DNA of 64,000 nucleotides from contig CM042027.1 of NCBI GenBank assembly GCA_023525975.1, positions 13,659,001-13,723,000 on the forward strand. Reading direction: 5' to 3'. Both the position numbers and the translations under genes were made by a program. The DNA is from Smallanthus sonchifolius (lineage: Eukaryota; Streptophyta; Magnoliopsida; Asterales; Asteraceae). Below, piece after piece: positions 45,563 through 57,285 of this stretch (its first letter is position 1; the number at the start of each line of letters is the position of its first letter). Below the pieces are notes generated by a model, which searched no databases, was not told where the DNA came from, and saw only the letters and a list, made by a program, of their open reading frames with translations.

Positions 45563-45910
45563 CTATCTGGTTTGACTATCCATCCTTTGCCCTTGCAAGT
45601 CGTGCATTACCTCGTGCTCCCTCCTTTGTCTCTCAAACTCTGAGGCCCTCACATATTGGTGAATGTCATTGATTGGAATTCCCATGGCACTAGTTACCCA
45701 ATGGTTAGGATGACACGGGTCTCTTAATGGGGGTGATCTAGGTGTTCGAAGTCTTGGGCCGGTGTTCCTAATCCAATCTGCCCTTACATCAAACCTTGGT
45801 CTAGCAGCTAGGGGTGTTGGTGACTGATATACGGGTGTCCCGATGTCTTCTTCCCAGTCAGACTCTGCTCCAGGACGGTAAACCGGGGAGGAAGGAGAGT
45901 AGGAGTCCAT
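45563..45910 (-). CDS. Short ORF near the 5' LTR of the LARD-like element
   Basis: An ATG-initiated 115-codon frame about 0.77 kb downstream of the 5' LTR. It is Pro/Ser/Arg-rich (MDSYSPSSPVYRPGAESDWE, then ...RASEFERQRREHEVMHD). Its place and composition could be a remnant of a gag leader region, but no gag motif or zinc knuckle is visible. It may equally be chance. Confidence 0.3.
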   Translation of the reverse strand: MDSYSPSSPVYRPGAESDWEEDIGTPVYQSPTPLAARPRFDVRADWIRNTGPRLRTPRSPPLRDPCHPNHWVTSAMGIPINDIHQYVRASEFERQRREHEVMHDLQGQRMDSQTR

Positions 45911-46652
45911 GTCTAGCAGAAAAAAATAAGAAGGTTGTAAGTGATAGTGAAATACTGAGTGTTAAATGTAGGGGTTCTCATAGGTTTAGAGTTTGACTAG
46001 TCATAACACCGAGTCTTCACAATAGTATTTTAGAAACACACATGACCTATAAGCAATGCATCCCTGAGGAGAATTCCCAGGAAAGAGGGGTAGGTCACTA
46101 AGACACACTTAAGTACCCTGTCTTTCTTTAGCCAGAATCCCTCATGGGCCTGCACACTCTTCCAGCCATCATGTATTAATAACACTATTGTTGGGCTCAT
46201 GGTCATGATGAGAATTGTTGTGGACTAGGCTTTGAGGCCCGAACATGGGGTTTATTTATTGCAGCGGGCTTCTCATTCTTGGATGGTAAGTGGGCTTCTT
46301 AGTTTATTATTAATGGATATTAGGCCCAGTAGTTTAAATTCTTGTTCACAAGAGGTGATGGTATCATGGGTGTAAGTTCAAAGGTGTATGAAGAATTTGG
46401 TGTGTACGTGTGTGTGTTAAACTTAGGATAGCTCTTAATAAAACACATAGGTAGCATGTAGATAGTAATGAATGTAAGCACAAAAGTTATCAAGTAGTGT
46501 GACACAGAAGTCATCATGTAGTGTAATTACTTATGATAGTATATAGAAATATTTCTACAAGAATTAATCATGTAACATGTAGTAGCATGGCATTGTATGG
46601 GTGTCCTAAGGTTATAGTCTAGGTCAAGAGTGTCTAATAACCTAATTCCCTA

Positions 46653-46675
46653 TAACCAAGGCTCTGATACCAATC
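46653..46675 (-). other. Primer-binding site (initiator Met-tRNA)
   Basis: The minus strand reads TGGTATCAGAGCC directly after the LTR terminus and two or three spacer bases. It is complementary to the 3' end of plant initiator Met-tRNA. This fixes the orientation of the 38275-49765 element. Confidence 0.9.
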
Positions 46676-47860
46676 TGTCACACCCCAACCGACGGCGGAA
46701 ACGTCGAGGCGGGACATGTAGACTGTTCATGAGCACATGGTTGACTAAAATTTAATATATTAAAACGTTACATTTCCATTCACAATTTCCAAATACAACA
46801 ATACAAGAATACTTGAATTACATAACATATCCATTTATTTCAATTAACTAGGTCCACAACCTAAGTGTAGCAACTTGATCAACTCAAACTTTTGTACCTG
46901 AAACATTATGAAAACGAGGTGAACTAAAAAGTTGGTGAGCATACATAGGTTTTGACTCTAAATAGTATCAAAGTATTATGTGTAAACAAATCCATACAAG
47001 TCATGATTAATAAGGCATTTATGGGGAGTTACTATTGTGTAACCAGGTAGTACAATCAAACCTTTGTAACTAGCATGCAAAAATTGTGTTGTCGGTAACT
47101 ATCACCCCAATCTGGGTGGGTTTGTCAGACTCAATAGATCTATCATTGTTAACCGTCGGCTTGATTAGTTAATGATTGTACATGTAATTGCACATAAGTA
47201 GTTAACACACCTAGCACTCAAACATAAAGCTCAAATTGCACATAAATTGTAAAGTGGATTTGTATTGTGTAGTTTATGTAAATCATTATAAGTTATGATC
47301 ATGTTTCACCCCAAAATGTAAAAACAGTGAAAAAGGGGCTATGTAAAACTTACTTGTATCAATTGTGTAGATAACACAAGCAATAGGTCTCACAAGTGAT
47401 TTTGCAATTGCAGACTTGACCTAGAGTGAATTGTATGAATTTGTATTAATATTGTGCACAAAGTCTAAGTCATGATCTAATGTCCATCGGGTGTTGATAT
47501 GTGTGGGTTTGAACAAGAGTTTAGTCAGTTCATGAAAAAGGGGATTGTAGGTTACATGCATTTAGATAAAGGTTTGGTAAGAAAAATGTGGGTTCAATGT
47601 ATATTTAGAGAAATCAATAATTGCTTTAGAGTTTGAGTTTAAATAAATAAATTTTCTTTATTTATTTAAAATACTGCGTCTTTAAAAGAAATGTGATATC
47701 ATATTTATAAATAAATCTATCTTATTTATTCATTTATAATGTGTCAAAAATATAGGGTAAAACCCTAAATAACTTTGTTAACGTAAAAAGATAATTTAAT
47801 AAATAAAGTTTGTTTAAAAATGTAGTTATATTAGAAAAAGTTTTATTTGATTAAACTCTA

Positions 47861-47908
<48 letters not shown>

Positions 47909-49428
47909 CTGTATAGGAAACAAATGGTTTATGAGAATGAAATTTTTATATATAGAAATATCTTGCCACGATATTTATAAATTTAGGAAATTAAATACCT
48001 TGTTTAATTATTTAAAATTTATTTTTAAATGATTAAAATAAGATTTTAAACAATTAAATTTGTAGAAATAGAAATTTTATGTTAAAATTTGTAAACTAGT
48101 GTTTTATTCAGATTTAAATAGTGTTAAGTTTATAAAAATAATTTTTAAAACATTTTTAAGCCTTAAAAATCGGTTTTTTTAAAATGAATGGGTACTGCCC
48201 GGGTCGAACCCAGGTCTGCCCGGCATGGGCGTTGAGTACCAACCACTGAACCAGGGATGTGTCCCTGCCACAAGTCTGTTTCGAATTGGTTTTAACTCGA
48301 AATTGCAAAGGGGGCCGGGTTCTGTTATCAGGAAACACGCAAAAAGGCTTGTTGGGTGTGGGTTGTGGGTTTCGAAACCACGCCACTTGGCTCGTGGTGC
48401 AAGGTCTTACCAGTCGAGCCAAGTGGTTTCGCTGGTCAATAAGGATCTCGATTATTTAAATAGGAAACATGGATTGCCCCCAAATCCGGTTAGCCCCAAC
48501 CAATGAGCACGAACCCTAGATTTAGAAATCGGTCCGATTGTTTCTGTTCTTACGAATTGGTATGGGGCTTTTGATAAGCATCCAATGGCGAATCGAATGA
48601 CACGAGACTGACCTGTTTTGGCTGAGTAACGAGTGCGGGCGGCTACCGGTTCAGAGACGGAATCCTCGTTGCTCGATCTGTGCTCAGGCACGCAATACAA
48701 TTGGATTGAAGGTTGGGAGAGTTTGGAAACGATTTTGCAAGTGTGTGTGTGGGATTCGTATGACTCAATTTCATCTAAAACCCATGGTTCGGTTACGGAC
48801 GGAAAGTGCCAGCTGTAATGGGGGGATTTCGCGTTAATTCGTTATGTTTAGGATGAATTGATTCGTGATTAAGGTCTGGATACACGCGAGAATAATCAAG
48901 GCGTGATTAGCGGACTCTAACGCGTCTAAATCTCTGATTTGGAACCGAATTTGACTCGACTTTGACTCCGAGTATTCAAATTATTTTAATTTCAAATAAA
49001 ACGCGTCATAGGTTGAATTGGATCGAGACCAGTGCTGGAAATTAGTCGATGTTCGTTCAGGTATCCAAGGAAAGTCCGAATCATTCGAGTTTGATCGATT
49101 TCGATCTTAAATTGCAAAAGTTTTGAGGTAATTTTGACTTAAAAGTCAAAATTTGACTTGTGTTCATGAGTTGGGGGGGGGGGGTCAACATAGAAGTCAA
49201 AGGTTTAATTAGAGGGTTCAATTGGTTAGGGTTCAAGTGTTTAGGAAAGGGGTCCAAGACAAATTTTAAATTGAAGTTTTGCTATAAAATAGTTTTTATA
49301 AAACTTGAAATCAAAACTATTATTTATTTTATCTTGAACCATTTTATATAGGAAATTCCATTTTTATAATATTATGAATTAAGGAAAAAAAATTTGATTT
49401 ATTTGATACCAATGGTTATCTTTATATC

Positions 49429-49487
<59 letters not shown>

Positions 49488-49765
49488 TTATAATTAAGTA
49501 CATATGTATATATATATATATATATATAAAAAGAGATGAAAAGACACGAAGTTAAAATCATAATTTTTATAACAATGTATATATAAGTATGTGTTTATAT
49601 AAATATATAATAGAAAAAAAATGTGTTATTGTAGAGTTGAAATTGAAAATTGATATAAAATAAAAAAAAATGTTGAATATGTACGAGATTTGAAAATGAA
49701 GTGTCATTTTTATAAAAATAAATGAATAGATAAATAGGTAGTACCGGAAAATTATGGATGTTACA
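46676..49765 (-). repeat. 5' LTR of the LARD-like element
   Basis: It is the partner of 38275-41326 with the same termini; the primer-binding site is next to its 46676 edge. It contains (TA)n tracts at 47862-47906 and 49427-49528 that differ in length and in interruptions from the other LTR. The tRNA-like modules lie at 48186-48435. Confidence 0.93.
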
Positions 49766-49974
49766 TTTTGGGGGTGGGTTAGCCTTTTTGGTTTAGTTTT
49801 GGAGTTTAGTTTAGGTTTTTGGAAGGGTGGGTGAGGGGGTGGGGGGTGGGTGGAGGTTTTTGGGTGGGGTGGGGGTTAGGTTTTTGAGGGTGGGTTGAGG
49901 TTTTGGGTGTACCACACATATATAGTAGTAGTTTTTTGGTTTTCTCATGAAAACGAGTTTTCTAGTGAACTCAC

Positions 49975-49975
<1 letters not shown>
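49766..49975. mobile_element. G-rich MITE copy 3, right part
   Basis: It continues the MITE interrupted at 38274: the G-tract core (GGGTGGGTGAGGGGGTGGGG near 49825) and the right terminal repeat GTTTTCTAGTGAACTCACC. The TTTTG at its left is the target duplication of the LTR element. A (TA)n tract (49977-50008) follows directly. Confidence 0.85.
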
Positions 49976-50012
<37 letters not shown>

Positions 50013-50549
50013 GTTAATAAATAAGGATATGAGTTAACACGTGCCACTCTCTGGTGTATCATCACCCTTATTTTACCGTATCTCTTTCTCTTATTAAATT
50101 TAATTATGTACAGTTATTATAGCATTAACTAAATAAAATTAATATGAAACTAATTATGTATACTTATAATTTATGACGTTACTTATCAATTTCGAAAAAT
50201 AAATTTGTATTATAGATAGTTATTAGGTTATCAAGATCAGTGGTGGCATTTGACAAAAACAAGTAAAGCCCTATCTTTGGGACGTCAAATTCATAAATTA
50301 ATCATTTTCTTTTATTTAAAAGGTATTTTTGGTAAAATGCATATTTCTCATCATTTTTTAATATTTAAAGATTCTATTCATCAATTCTACTCATCAACTT
50401 TCTCTCATTCTTTTTTGAACATTAATAACTTTTTACATAATGTTATTTTTTATAAAAATTACATAATTAAATAGAACGTCTTTTTGATCTTTAATTCGAG
50501 TATGGTCTTTGCTATATAAATTTTTATTTTTTCAATGTTTGTTGTTACA

Positions 50550-51078
50550 TCCCTATTATAATAAAAAAAACTAAATTTTGTGACACTTGTCAACACCATA
50601 TTCATCCTCACATTTATTTTCCCCCAAAACCACATTTACATCATCCATTCAATATTTTCATATTTATCTCATCTTTTTAAAAAGATTACATAAATAAATA
50701 TTTTACCAAATCATTTTCATCATTATAACCATTGACTCACATTTTTTTTAAAAACATTTATCATCAAAAGTGAATATTAAAAAAACAAGAATAAAAAATA
50801 GGACATTTAAAAAAATGAGTTTTTAAAGTTTATTATCTAAAAGCGAGTTTTAAATTTTTTATCAATAAAAAACCAAAATTTTTATTTTACATATAAAATT
50901 TAAAAATACTACTTTTGTATTTTAAATAAATATGTGTTAGAACAAAGTTTGCTAATATTTAAATAGTAGTTTTTTTAATTAAGTTTGATATCAAATTTGT
51001 ATAAAAAAATATGTTAAAGATATTTATCAATATAATCTTAATGTTTCAGACCGTGTGTTACACGGGGTTTAAAACTAG
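50550..51078 (+). mobile_element. Non-autonomous Helitron
   Basis: It starts TCCCTATTATAATAAAA after an A, and ends with a short hairpin CCGTGT-GTT-ACACGG followed by GGTTTAAAACTAG and then T. These are the Helitron rules (5' TC, 3' hairpin plus CTRR, insertion between A and T). 529 bp, AT-rich, no ORF. Confidence 0.75.
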
Positions 51079-51384
51079 TATATGTAATATAAACATAATT
51101 TTAATTGTTTAATACTCCTCATTTTTAAAAAATATTATCCCCTATTTTTTAGGACATTATTAACTTTTTTTACAATGTTTTTATTCATACTATTTAATAT
51201 GTAAAAAATACATATATCAAAATATAAACAATTACATATGTAATATAACATGCACATACATGTAATTGTGCATTCAACAACGATATGCTTGTTTAATTGT
51301 AAAATAAATGAAAATGATTACATTTACAATAAATGAAAACAATTACAAATTCTTATTCTAACAAATGATTTCAAATAATGTCAA

Positions 51385-51612
51385 TCATCACCATATTTTT
51401 CTTATTAAAATCTTCTAATTTTTCCTATTTTAAATAAGTTTGAATTTTAAAATTTAATTATCTTAATGTTTTTATTTTTTAAAAAAATAATATAAAAATT
51501 AAATTCTAATTATTACTTAATTAAGGAAACAAAGAATTTTATTTTACACATTATTGTACTTTTATTTTTCTATCAAACAAACTCATGTAATACATGGGTA
51601 TATAACCTATTC
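51385..51612 (+). repeat. Second copy of the 15690-15920 Helitron-like 3' segment
   Basis: It shares long stretches with 15690-15920 (TAAATAAGTTTGAATTTTAA, ACACATTATTGTACTTTTAT, CATGTAATACATG, TATATAACCTA). The terminal CTAG is changed to CTAT here, so this copy is decayed. Confidence 0.55.
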
Positions 51613-51615
51613 TTA

Positions 51616-52045
51616 TCTTACTACTCTAATAAATGAAAATCTCTTCAAGACACGTGTCATTCTCTGGTTACTTCTAATCTTAATTTTCCTGGCTTTCTCT
51701 ATCTCTCCTATTAAATATTAGATTTTCTATTTCTTTCTCATATTAAATAATAATCTTTATATTAATAAATCTAATTACGAATACTTATTATTTAATTATA
51801 AATAGTTATTATATCATCAATCAAATGAACTTAATATGAACTAACATTTATCAATTAAATTAAAAAATTAATACCCAGTTAAAAAAAATGTTTTAAAAAC
51901 TAACTTAACACACCTTATAACTGTCACGACAAATTACATTTTTAAAAACATATTTTGACAAATGTGTTTGTTAACAAATTACATTATATTTTATTCAACC
52001 GATGTAATATACTGGTTTATTCAACCCGTGTATTACACGGGTTTA
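51616..52045 (+). mobile_element. Helitron-like element, 3' terminus decayed
   Basis: It starts after an A with TCTTACTACTCTAATAAATG and GACACGTGTC, a classic plant Helitron 5' end. A perfect stem CCCGTG...CACGGG (CCCGTGTATTACACGGG, 52025-52041) is followed by TTTAAAAATAT where CTAG would be expected. Confidence 0.5.
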
Positions 52046-52496
52046 AAAATATAAAATTTTTATTACTAAATATATAACATTTTATTTATTTAACCTGTGT
52101 AATATACAGGATTTTAACCTTCTATGAAATATATAATCACATACATATATAATATAAACATATATGAAGTAAGATATTACATATATATATATATATATTT
52201 ATGAAATTATTTATACATATATGTAATATCATGTAATTACATATTTATTAATAACTTTTCAATAAATGAAAACAATTAAAAATATATATAACCACATAAG
52301 TAAAATATTGCATATATGAAATATCTTATACTTATACGTAATATCATGTTATTGCATATATGTTAGATCATGTTATTACATATACATATACATAATATCT
52401 TATTACATAGTCGTAATATCTTTTACATAAATGTAATATGTTGTTACATACATAATAGCTAGTAACGGATTATAAAATATGTAACCATATTTTATA

Positions 52497-52984
52497 GGGG
52501 TAACTTTATATAATAATAATCAAGTTTTTCATCTGTTGCATTTTAGTTACTCAAATTTTTTTTGTCTTATTTTAGTAATGCAAGTTTCTCATCTGTTTCA
52601 TTTTAGTTACTCAAACGTTTTTTTGTCTCATTTTAGTCACCCAAGTTTCACATGTTGTTCCAATCTTGCATAATTACCATGTTACAAGTACTTTATTTTT
52701 TGATTTCATTTTTTTTGGATATGGTGAAAATGAAATCCAAAAAGAGTAAACCAACATTTTCACCACATTCATAAACACAAAATCCAAAAATATGTAAAAT
52801 ATTAACCTCGTAATTGCACAAGATTACAATATGTGAAACTTGAGCGACTAAAATGAGACAAAAAAAGTTTGAATGACTAAAATGGAACAGAGATAAACTT
52901 AAGTGACTAAAATAAGTAAAAAAAAAATAAGTGACTTAAATGAAGCAGATAAAAAACTTAATTACTATTATGTTAAGTTTTCCC
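52497..52984. mobile_element. Mutator-type foldback MITE
   Basis: The termini GGGGTAACTT and (complement) GGGAAAACTT continue into arms of about 190 bp built from repeated TTTTAGTCACTCAAGTTT-like units. The flanks carry a perfect 9-bp duplication TATTTTATA (52488-52496 and 52985-52993). Noncoding. Confidence 0.88.
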
Positions 52985-52999
52985 TATTTTATATCACCA

Positions 53000-54139
53000 G
53001 TTTTACCAAAAAACATGTACAAAATAAATACACTTTACATATACATTTCCTTACTAACTCATTTAGCAACGTCGATGGCTTTTGCCACCGACCAAATATA
53101 CCCCTAAACTTTGGTATATTATAAAAAATAACCTTTAAATTTTTTAAAATATTATTTTAACCTCTTAAAGTTTTTAAAGTTACTTTTCACAAATCAAAAC
53201 TTACCCTCAACTTTGTTAAACCGACAAAACTAACCCATTAACATTGTAAAATGTAACTTTGACCTATAGTTTATAGTTTACCTCCTGTAATATACACAAT
53301 CTAATTTTTCTTCAATAACTTTCGTTCATTAATTTTAAAAAAATAATAATTTGTGACTGTGATAAATTATTTTTTTTGCGTATCAGTATAAATTTTGGTA
53401 AAATCATAATTGTTTTCAAATATAGAGTAATTTTTAGGTATCGTGGGTTATTTCGACTGACGGTAACGTACTGGTAAAGTGAAGAATAAGACCGACACCG
53501 ACTGAAGAACATCGGTACCGTTTTATAACTGTCTTTTATTCGTGATTCGATCTCCACTATTGACTCGCCGTAACTTCATATGTTTATTTTATGTATTTAA
53601 CGACGTTTTTTTATGCTTAGCTACGTTAATGTTACCGCCACAACCGTTTAAGGTCCGCCTCCCGCCTTTTATTATCATAGGTTATATCAATTGACGATAA
53701 CATAATACCAACGTCGGTGCATTTATATAACGGTTTTCTATCCATGTTTGGATCTCCAGGACGGAGTCGACACAAGTTCATGTTAATATTAACATGCATA
53801 ACAAAGTTTCTAAAACAGTCTGACGTCCCGCCGCCACGCGGGGCCAAATACTAGTATATATCAAATATCAAAGTTTTCATAGAGCTTTTATATATGAATG
53901 TTAATCTATAACCAAATTTACAAGACTAAGTAAAAAACATCTGAGACAAAAAAAATGTCGATGAATAAAGAGCTACTACTAGTTATATGGATGCTTGTTC
54001 AAAGTCATTTCGTGTCGTCTATTTGCTTATCTTCATTTTGAGACTTTTAGCGTGCTCATCGGCCATAAACATTTGAAGGGGGTATAAATTTCTCCAAGCA
54101 TATCGTTGTAATCAATTTCTCGACCACAATTTAAAATTT
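53000..54139. other. AT-rich intergenic with a Helitron-like 3' end
   Basis: No gene recognised. Near 53825-53854, CCCGC-CGCCAC-GCGGG followed by GCCAAATACTAG and T fits a Helitron 3' terminus at 53854. Its 5' end was not found, though the AT-poor sequence back to about 53440 (CGACTGACGGTAACG and similar) probably belongs to it. Confidence 0.5.
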
Positions 54140-55000
54140 GAGTAAACTGTCATTTTTGTCTCTGTGGTTTGGTCAAAATTGTCACTTTAGTCCAATAGTT
54201 TGTTTTCTTGTATCTGGTTACTCGTGGTTTTAAAATATTGTCATTTTCATCCAGTCAGCTAACACCATCCATTTTTCTCAGTTAAATGAGGGGTATTTCG
54301 GTCGTTTTACATATTTGTTTTATTTCTTCATCTTTTTTACTCTATTTTTTAATCATCCCTAATTTAACTTCTAATTTAATCGTCCCCTTGCTGACCTTCT
54401 TCCTCTTTTCTCAACCAATTTCCGGCGACCACCACTGGAACACTACCGTCGCTTGTTTCTACCTTACTTTCACCACCGTTTCCACCCCCACAAAACAGGT
54501 TCAAACCTTTGTTGTGTCCATCACAGATCTGTTTTAGATATGACCGAAAAAGACGTTTTTATGGGAAAAAAAACTAAAAAAATAATTTTAAAAAGGTTAA
54601 AAAAATGATTTTAAAGAAGTAAAAAAAATTATCAAACAACTGAAAAAAGTTTTTATTAGACTAAAATGGTTAAACTAGTGTTTTAGAAATAAAAGAGTAA
54701 ATTACGGTTTTAGTCCTAGTGTTGATGCCGGAAATTGGTCGGGAAAAGAGGAAGAAGGCCAGCATAGGGATGATTAAATTAGAGATTAAATTGGGGATGA
54801 TTAAAAAATATAAAGAAATAAAACAAATATGTAAAAGGACTAAAATACCCCTTATTTAACTGAGAAAATGGATGGTGTTAACTAACTGGATGAAAATGAC
54901 AAGATTTTAAAACCACAAGGACCCAGATACAATAAAACAAACTATTGGACTAAAGTGACAATTTTGACCAAAACACAGGGACGAAAATGATAGTTTACTC
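54140..55000. mobile_element. Foldback element of the GAGTAAACTGTCATTTT family, copy 1
   Basis: Left arm 54140-54425 (GAGTAAACTGTCATTTTTGT...) is complementary, with mismatches, to right arm about 54727-55000 (...ACGAAAATGATAGTTTACTC). The arms include CAATAGTTTGTTTTCTTGTA, TCAGCTAACACCATCCATTT and CTTCTTCCTCTTTTC. The loop has TTTCCACCCCCACAAAACAGG. No clear TSD. Copy 2 is at 57286-58711. Confidence 0.8.
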
Positions 55001-57285
55001 TTATTAATTTATCTTTTCTTAGTTTCTATAATTCCCACTCTAAACCTAGCTCGCGACTATCTTCCACTGACTACTACCTAAATGCTTTCTCAAGGATGAT
55101 ACATATCATGTTGTGGCGTATAAAAAGCACCTTATACATGAAACGTTTGAACTAAACACCTTAGGGAAAAAAGTAGCCATCTCGGGAAAAAAATGACAGC
55201 CTCAAGCACTTCATGAGATCGCTACACTTCATATGTTGTGAAGCGATTAGTCCAACAGATCACCATCTTGTGTCTCAGACGGGCTTTTTTAAACCAAGGT
55301 TTAATTGGATTTGTATATTAGAAAATACTTGTTTAGATGACTATTAAAAAGCCTTAAAACCAACATTTAGCCTTTGGAAGCATCATGACATAACATGTGC
55401 TAAGGTTCACACGTTTCATCAAAGTAAAATTTCTCTCATGTGTGCACAAGCCTTGCATCACGTTGAGGATTGTTAAACTTTCTTGAATTCTAACTTCTTT
55501 TCATATTTTCAATGACCCCTCATGTCTTCTGTACTATATAACTTTATAGCATCACTTTATCGTCTTTTTTCATCAACCTACAAAAAGTAAATAAGTATCA
55601 AAGTAGCAGGAATTAATTACAGAGAATAAAACACATAATTGTAGTAGTTAGGTGCAACCATAGTGTGTATAAGAGCTAAACAAACTCAACCGTTTACAAA
55701 AGTGTGATGAAAATATCTATCAATACCTTGTTTATAATTTATGAATGTTGCAATACAGAGACGATACATATTTCAAGCCATTCAGACTTCAAAGGGTCAT
55801 ACGACCTAACCCTCTTAAAACGAACACTAAATTTAACGTAGATCTCACCACGTTCTGTCAAGTGTCATGGATACTTGTAGTTACCACGCAACACTGGTCG
55901 TGCTTTCATATTCCGATAAGTTGAGAACATTACACAGTACCATTCACATGATTGATCTTAGGAACCAACCACTCGTATGATGCAGATGTAAAATCATTAA
56001 AGATTCCAAAACAAGCACAAACTCATTGTAGACCCCACCTTTTGTCAGCCGTCATAGCCAGTTATGCTCTCACCTTTTGATAACTTAAGAATGTTACATA
56101 ACACCACTCGAATGAATAGTGGGTCCATACATTATGAACCATCCACGAACACTGATTGATCTTGCAATTCTAAAGTTCTCCGATATGTTTGAATAATTGT
56201 CATCTGTAAAAGCCTACCGCTACATGACAATCTCATGGTAGTGTTTAAAATGATTTTTGAATTTTAGTAATACTTAATTTACATATACGAGTGAAAAGTT
56301 TAAAATCAAATCAAGTATATTTAATTTATGAGGCATATTAATTATTTTTCTCTTATACACACAATGAACCCTATTAACATTGTGTTGGTCTATCCTTTCG
56401 ACACGCGTAACTATTTCTCATCCGTTAAACACTTATCGCATATCCTATTCAATCCGTTGCATGAAAAGGGATAATACTATAGAATAAAGCATCCAATAAT
56501 AGGCTGTTTCCCTGCCACGTAGGATTTTACACTTTTATCATACATGGCATTCCGCCATTTTGTAGCGATATTCATATAAGCAATATCATTGTCATCCCTA
56601 TTGACTATTGAGTAACTGAAATAGTTGTTGTTATGATTCATTGTTACACCTTTTATAAAATAAAAACTATTTTAAGTTTTAGACAAAACCTTAAGCTAAA
56701 ATTAAAAACTAATGATGTGTGTATATTAATATATACACAATTAAAAACCATTATGACATCTATATGAATTTTTTATTTATTATTTATTTTACCCGTATTG
56801 TAATAATAACAAGATTATTATTGTTATTATTTTACATACAAACATCACCAAGTAGGGTTGTTTAGGCTCCGGTCTAGTCGGTCGGACTAGTCAAATGGTT
56901 TGGTTTTCCGGGTTGAACCATTTTTTTTTAATTTCAAAAGCATTAGGTTATTGAATGACCTAAGTGGAACAAAAAACGATATTTTAGTTATCTAAGTGGT
57001 ATATTAGACTATTAAGTAGTTCTTGATAAATTAGCAAAATTTAAAGATGTATACTATGTTACATTAGCTATCTTTTGCCTATAGGGTATGTAGCATTGTT
57101 TTTAGTATCTAATAAACTTAAATATTTGTTCAAAAAGAGTGTTAAATCAGTTCAACACTCGTAAAAAAGATATAATATAACTGATTATACGCTAATTCTA
57201 ATCTCTGTAACTAGTTGTAGGTGAATAATAACTTTCTTTCAAGCCTGATAATAACTTTCTTTTATGCGTGAAGATAAAATTTTAA
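55001..57285. other. Intergenic, possibly with a decayed unrecognised gene
   Basis: 55600-56230 is less AT-rich than its surroundings. On the minus strand it contains fragments such as VRSYDPLKSEWLEI, but in short frames broken by stops. I could not assign a family. Near 55283-55300 lies an end of the CTTGGTTTAAAAAAGCGC element family. 56240-57285 is plain AT-rich sequence. Confidence 0.35.

Larger units (their letters stand above)
38275..49765 (-). mobile_element. LTR retrotransposon without pol (LARD-like), minus orientation
   Basis: Two LTRs of the same sequence (38275-41326 and 46676-49765) are flanked by the 5-bp duplication TTTTG (38270-38274 and 49766-49770). On the minus strand the 5' LTR (46676-49765) is followed by TGGTATCAGAGCC, the standard primer-binding site for initiator Met-tRNA (46658-46675 region). 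The PPT-like CTTGGGGAGAC precedes the 3' LTR, along with the gypsy-type CGGGACGAAATT stretch (41345-41360). The internal 5.3 kb includes an 1.84-kb solo LTR and only one small ORF, with no protease, reverse transcriptase or integrase. It must have moved using enzymes of another gypsy element. Confidence 0.95.

Noticed and set aside
49379..49561. 60-aa ORF rich in Ile/Tyr
   Set aside because: Translation of a (TA)n microsatellite.
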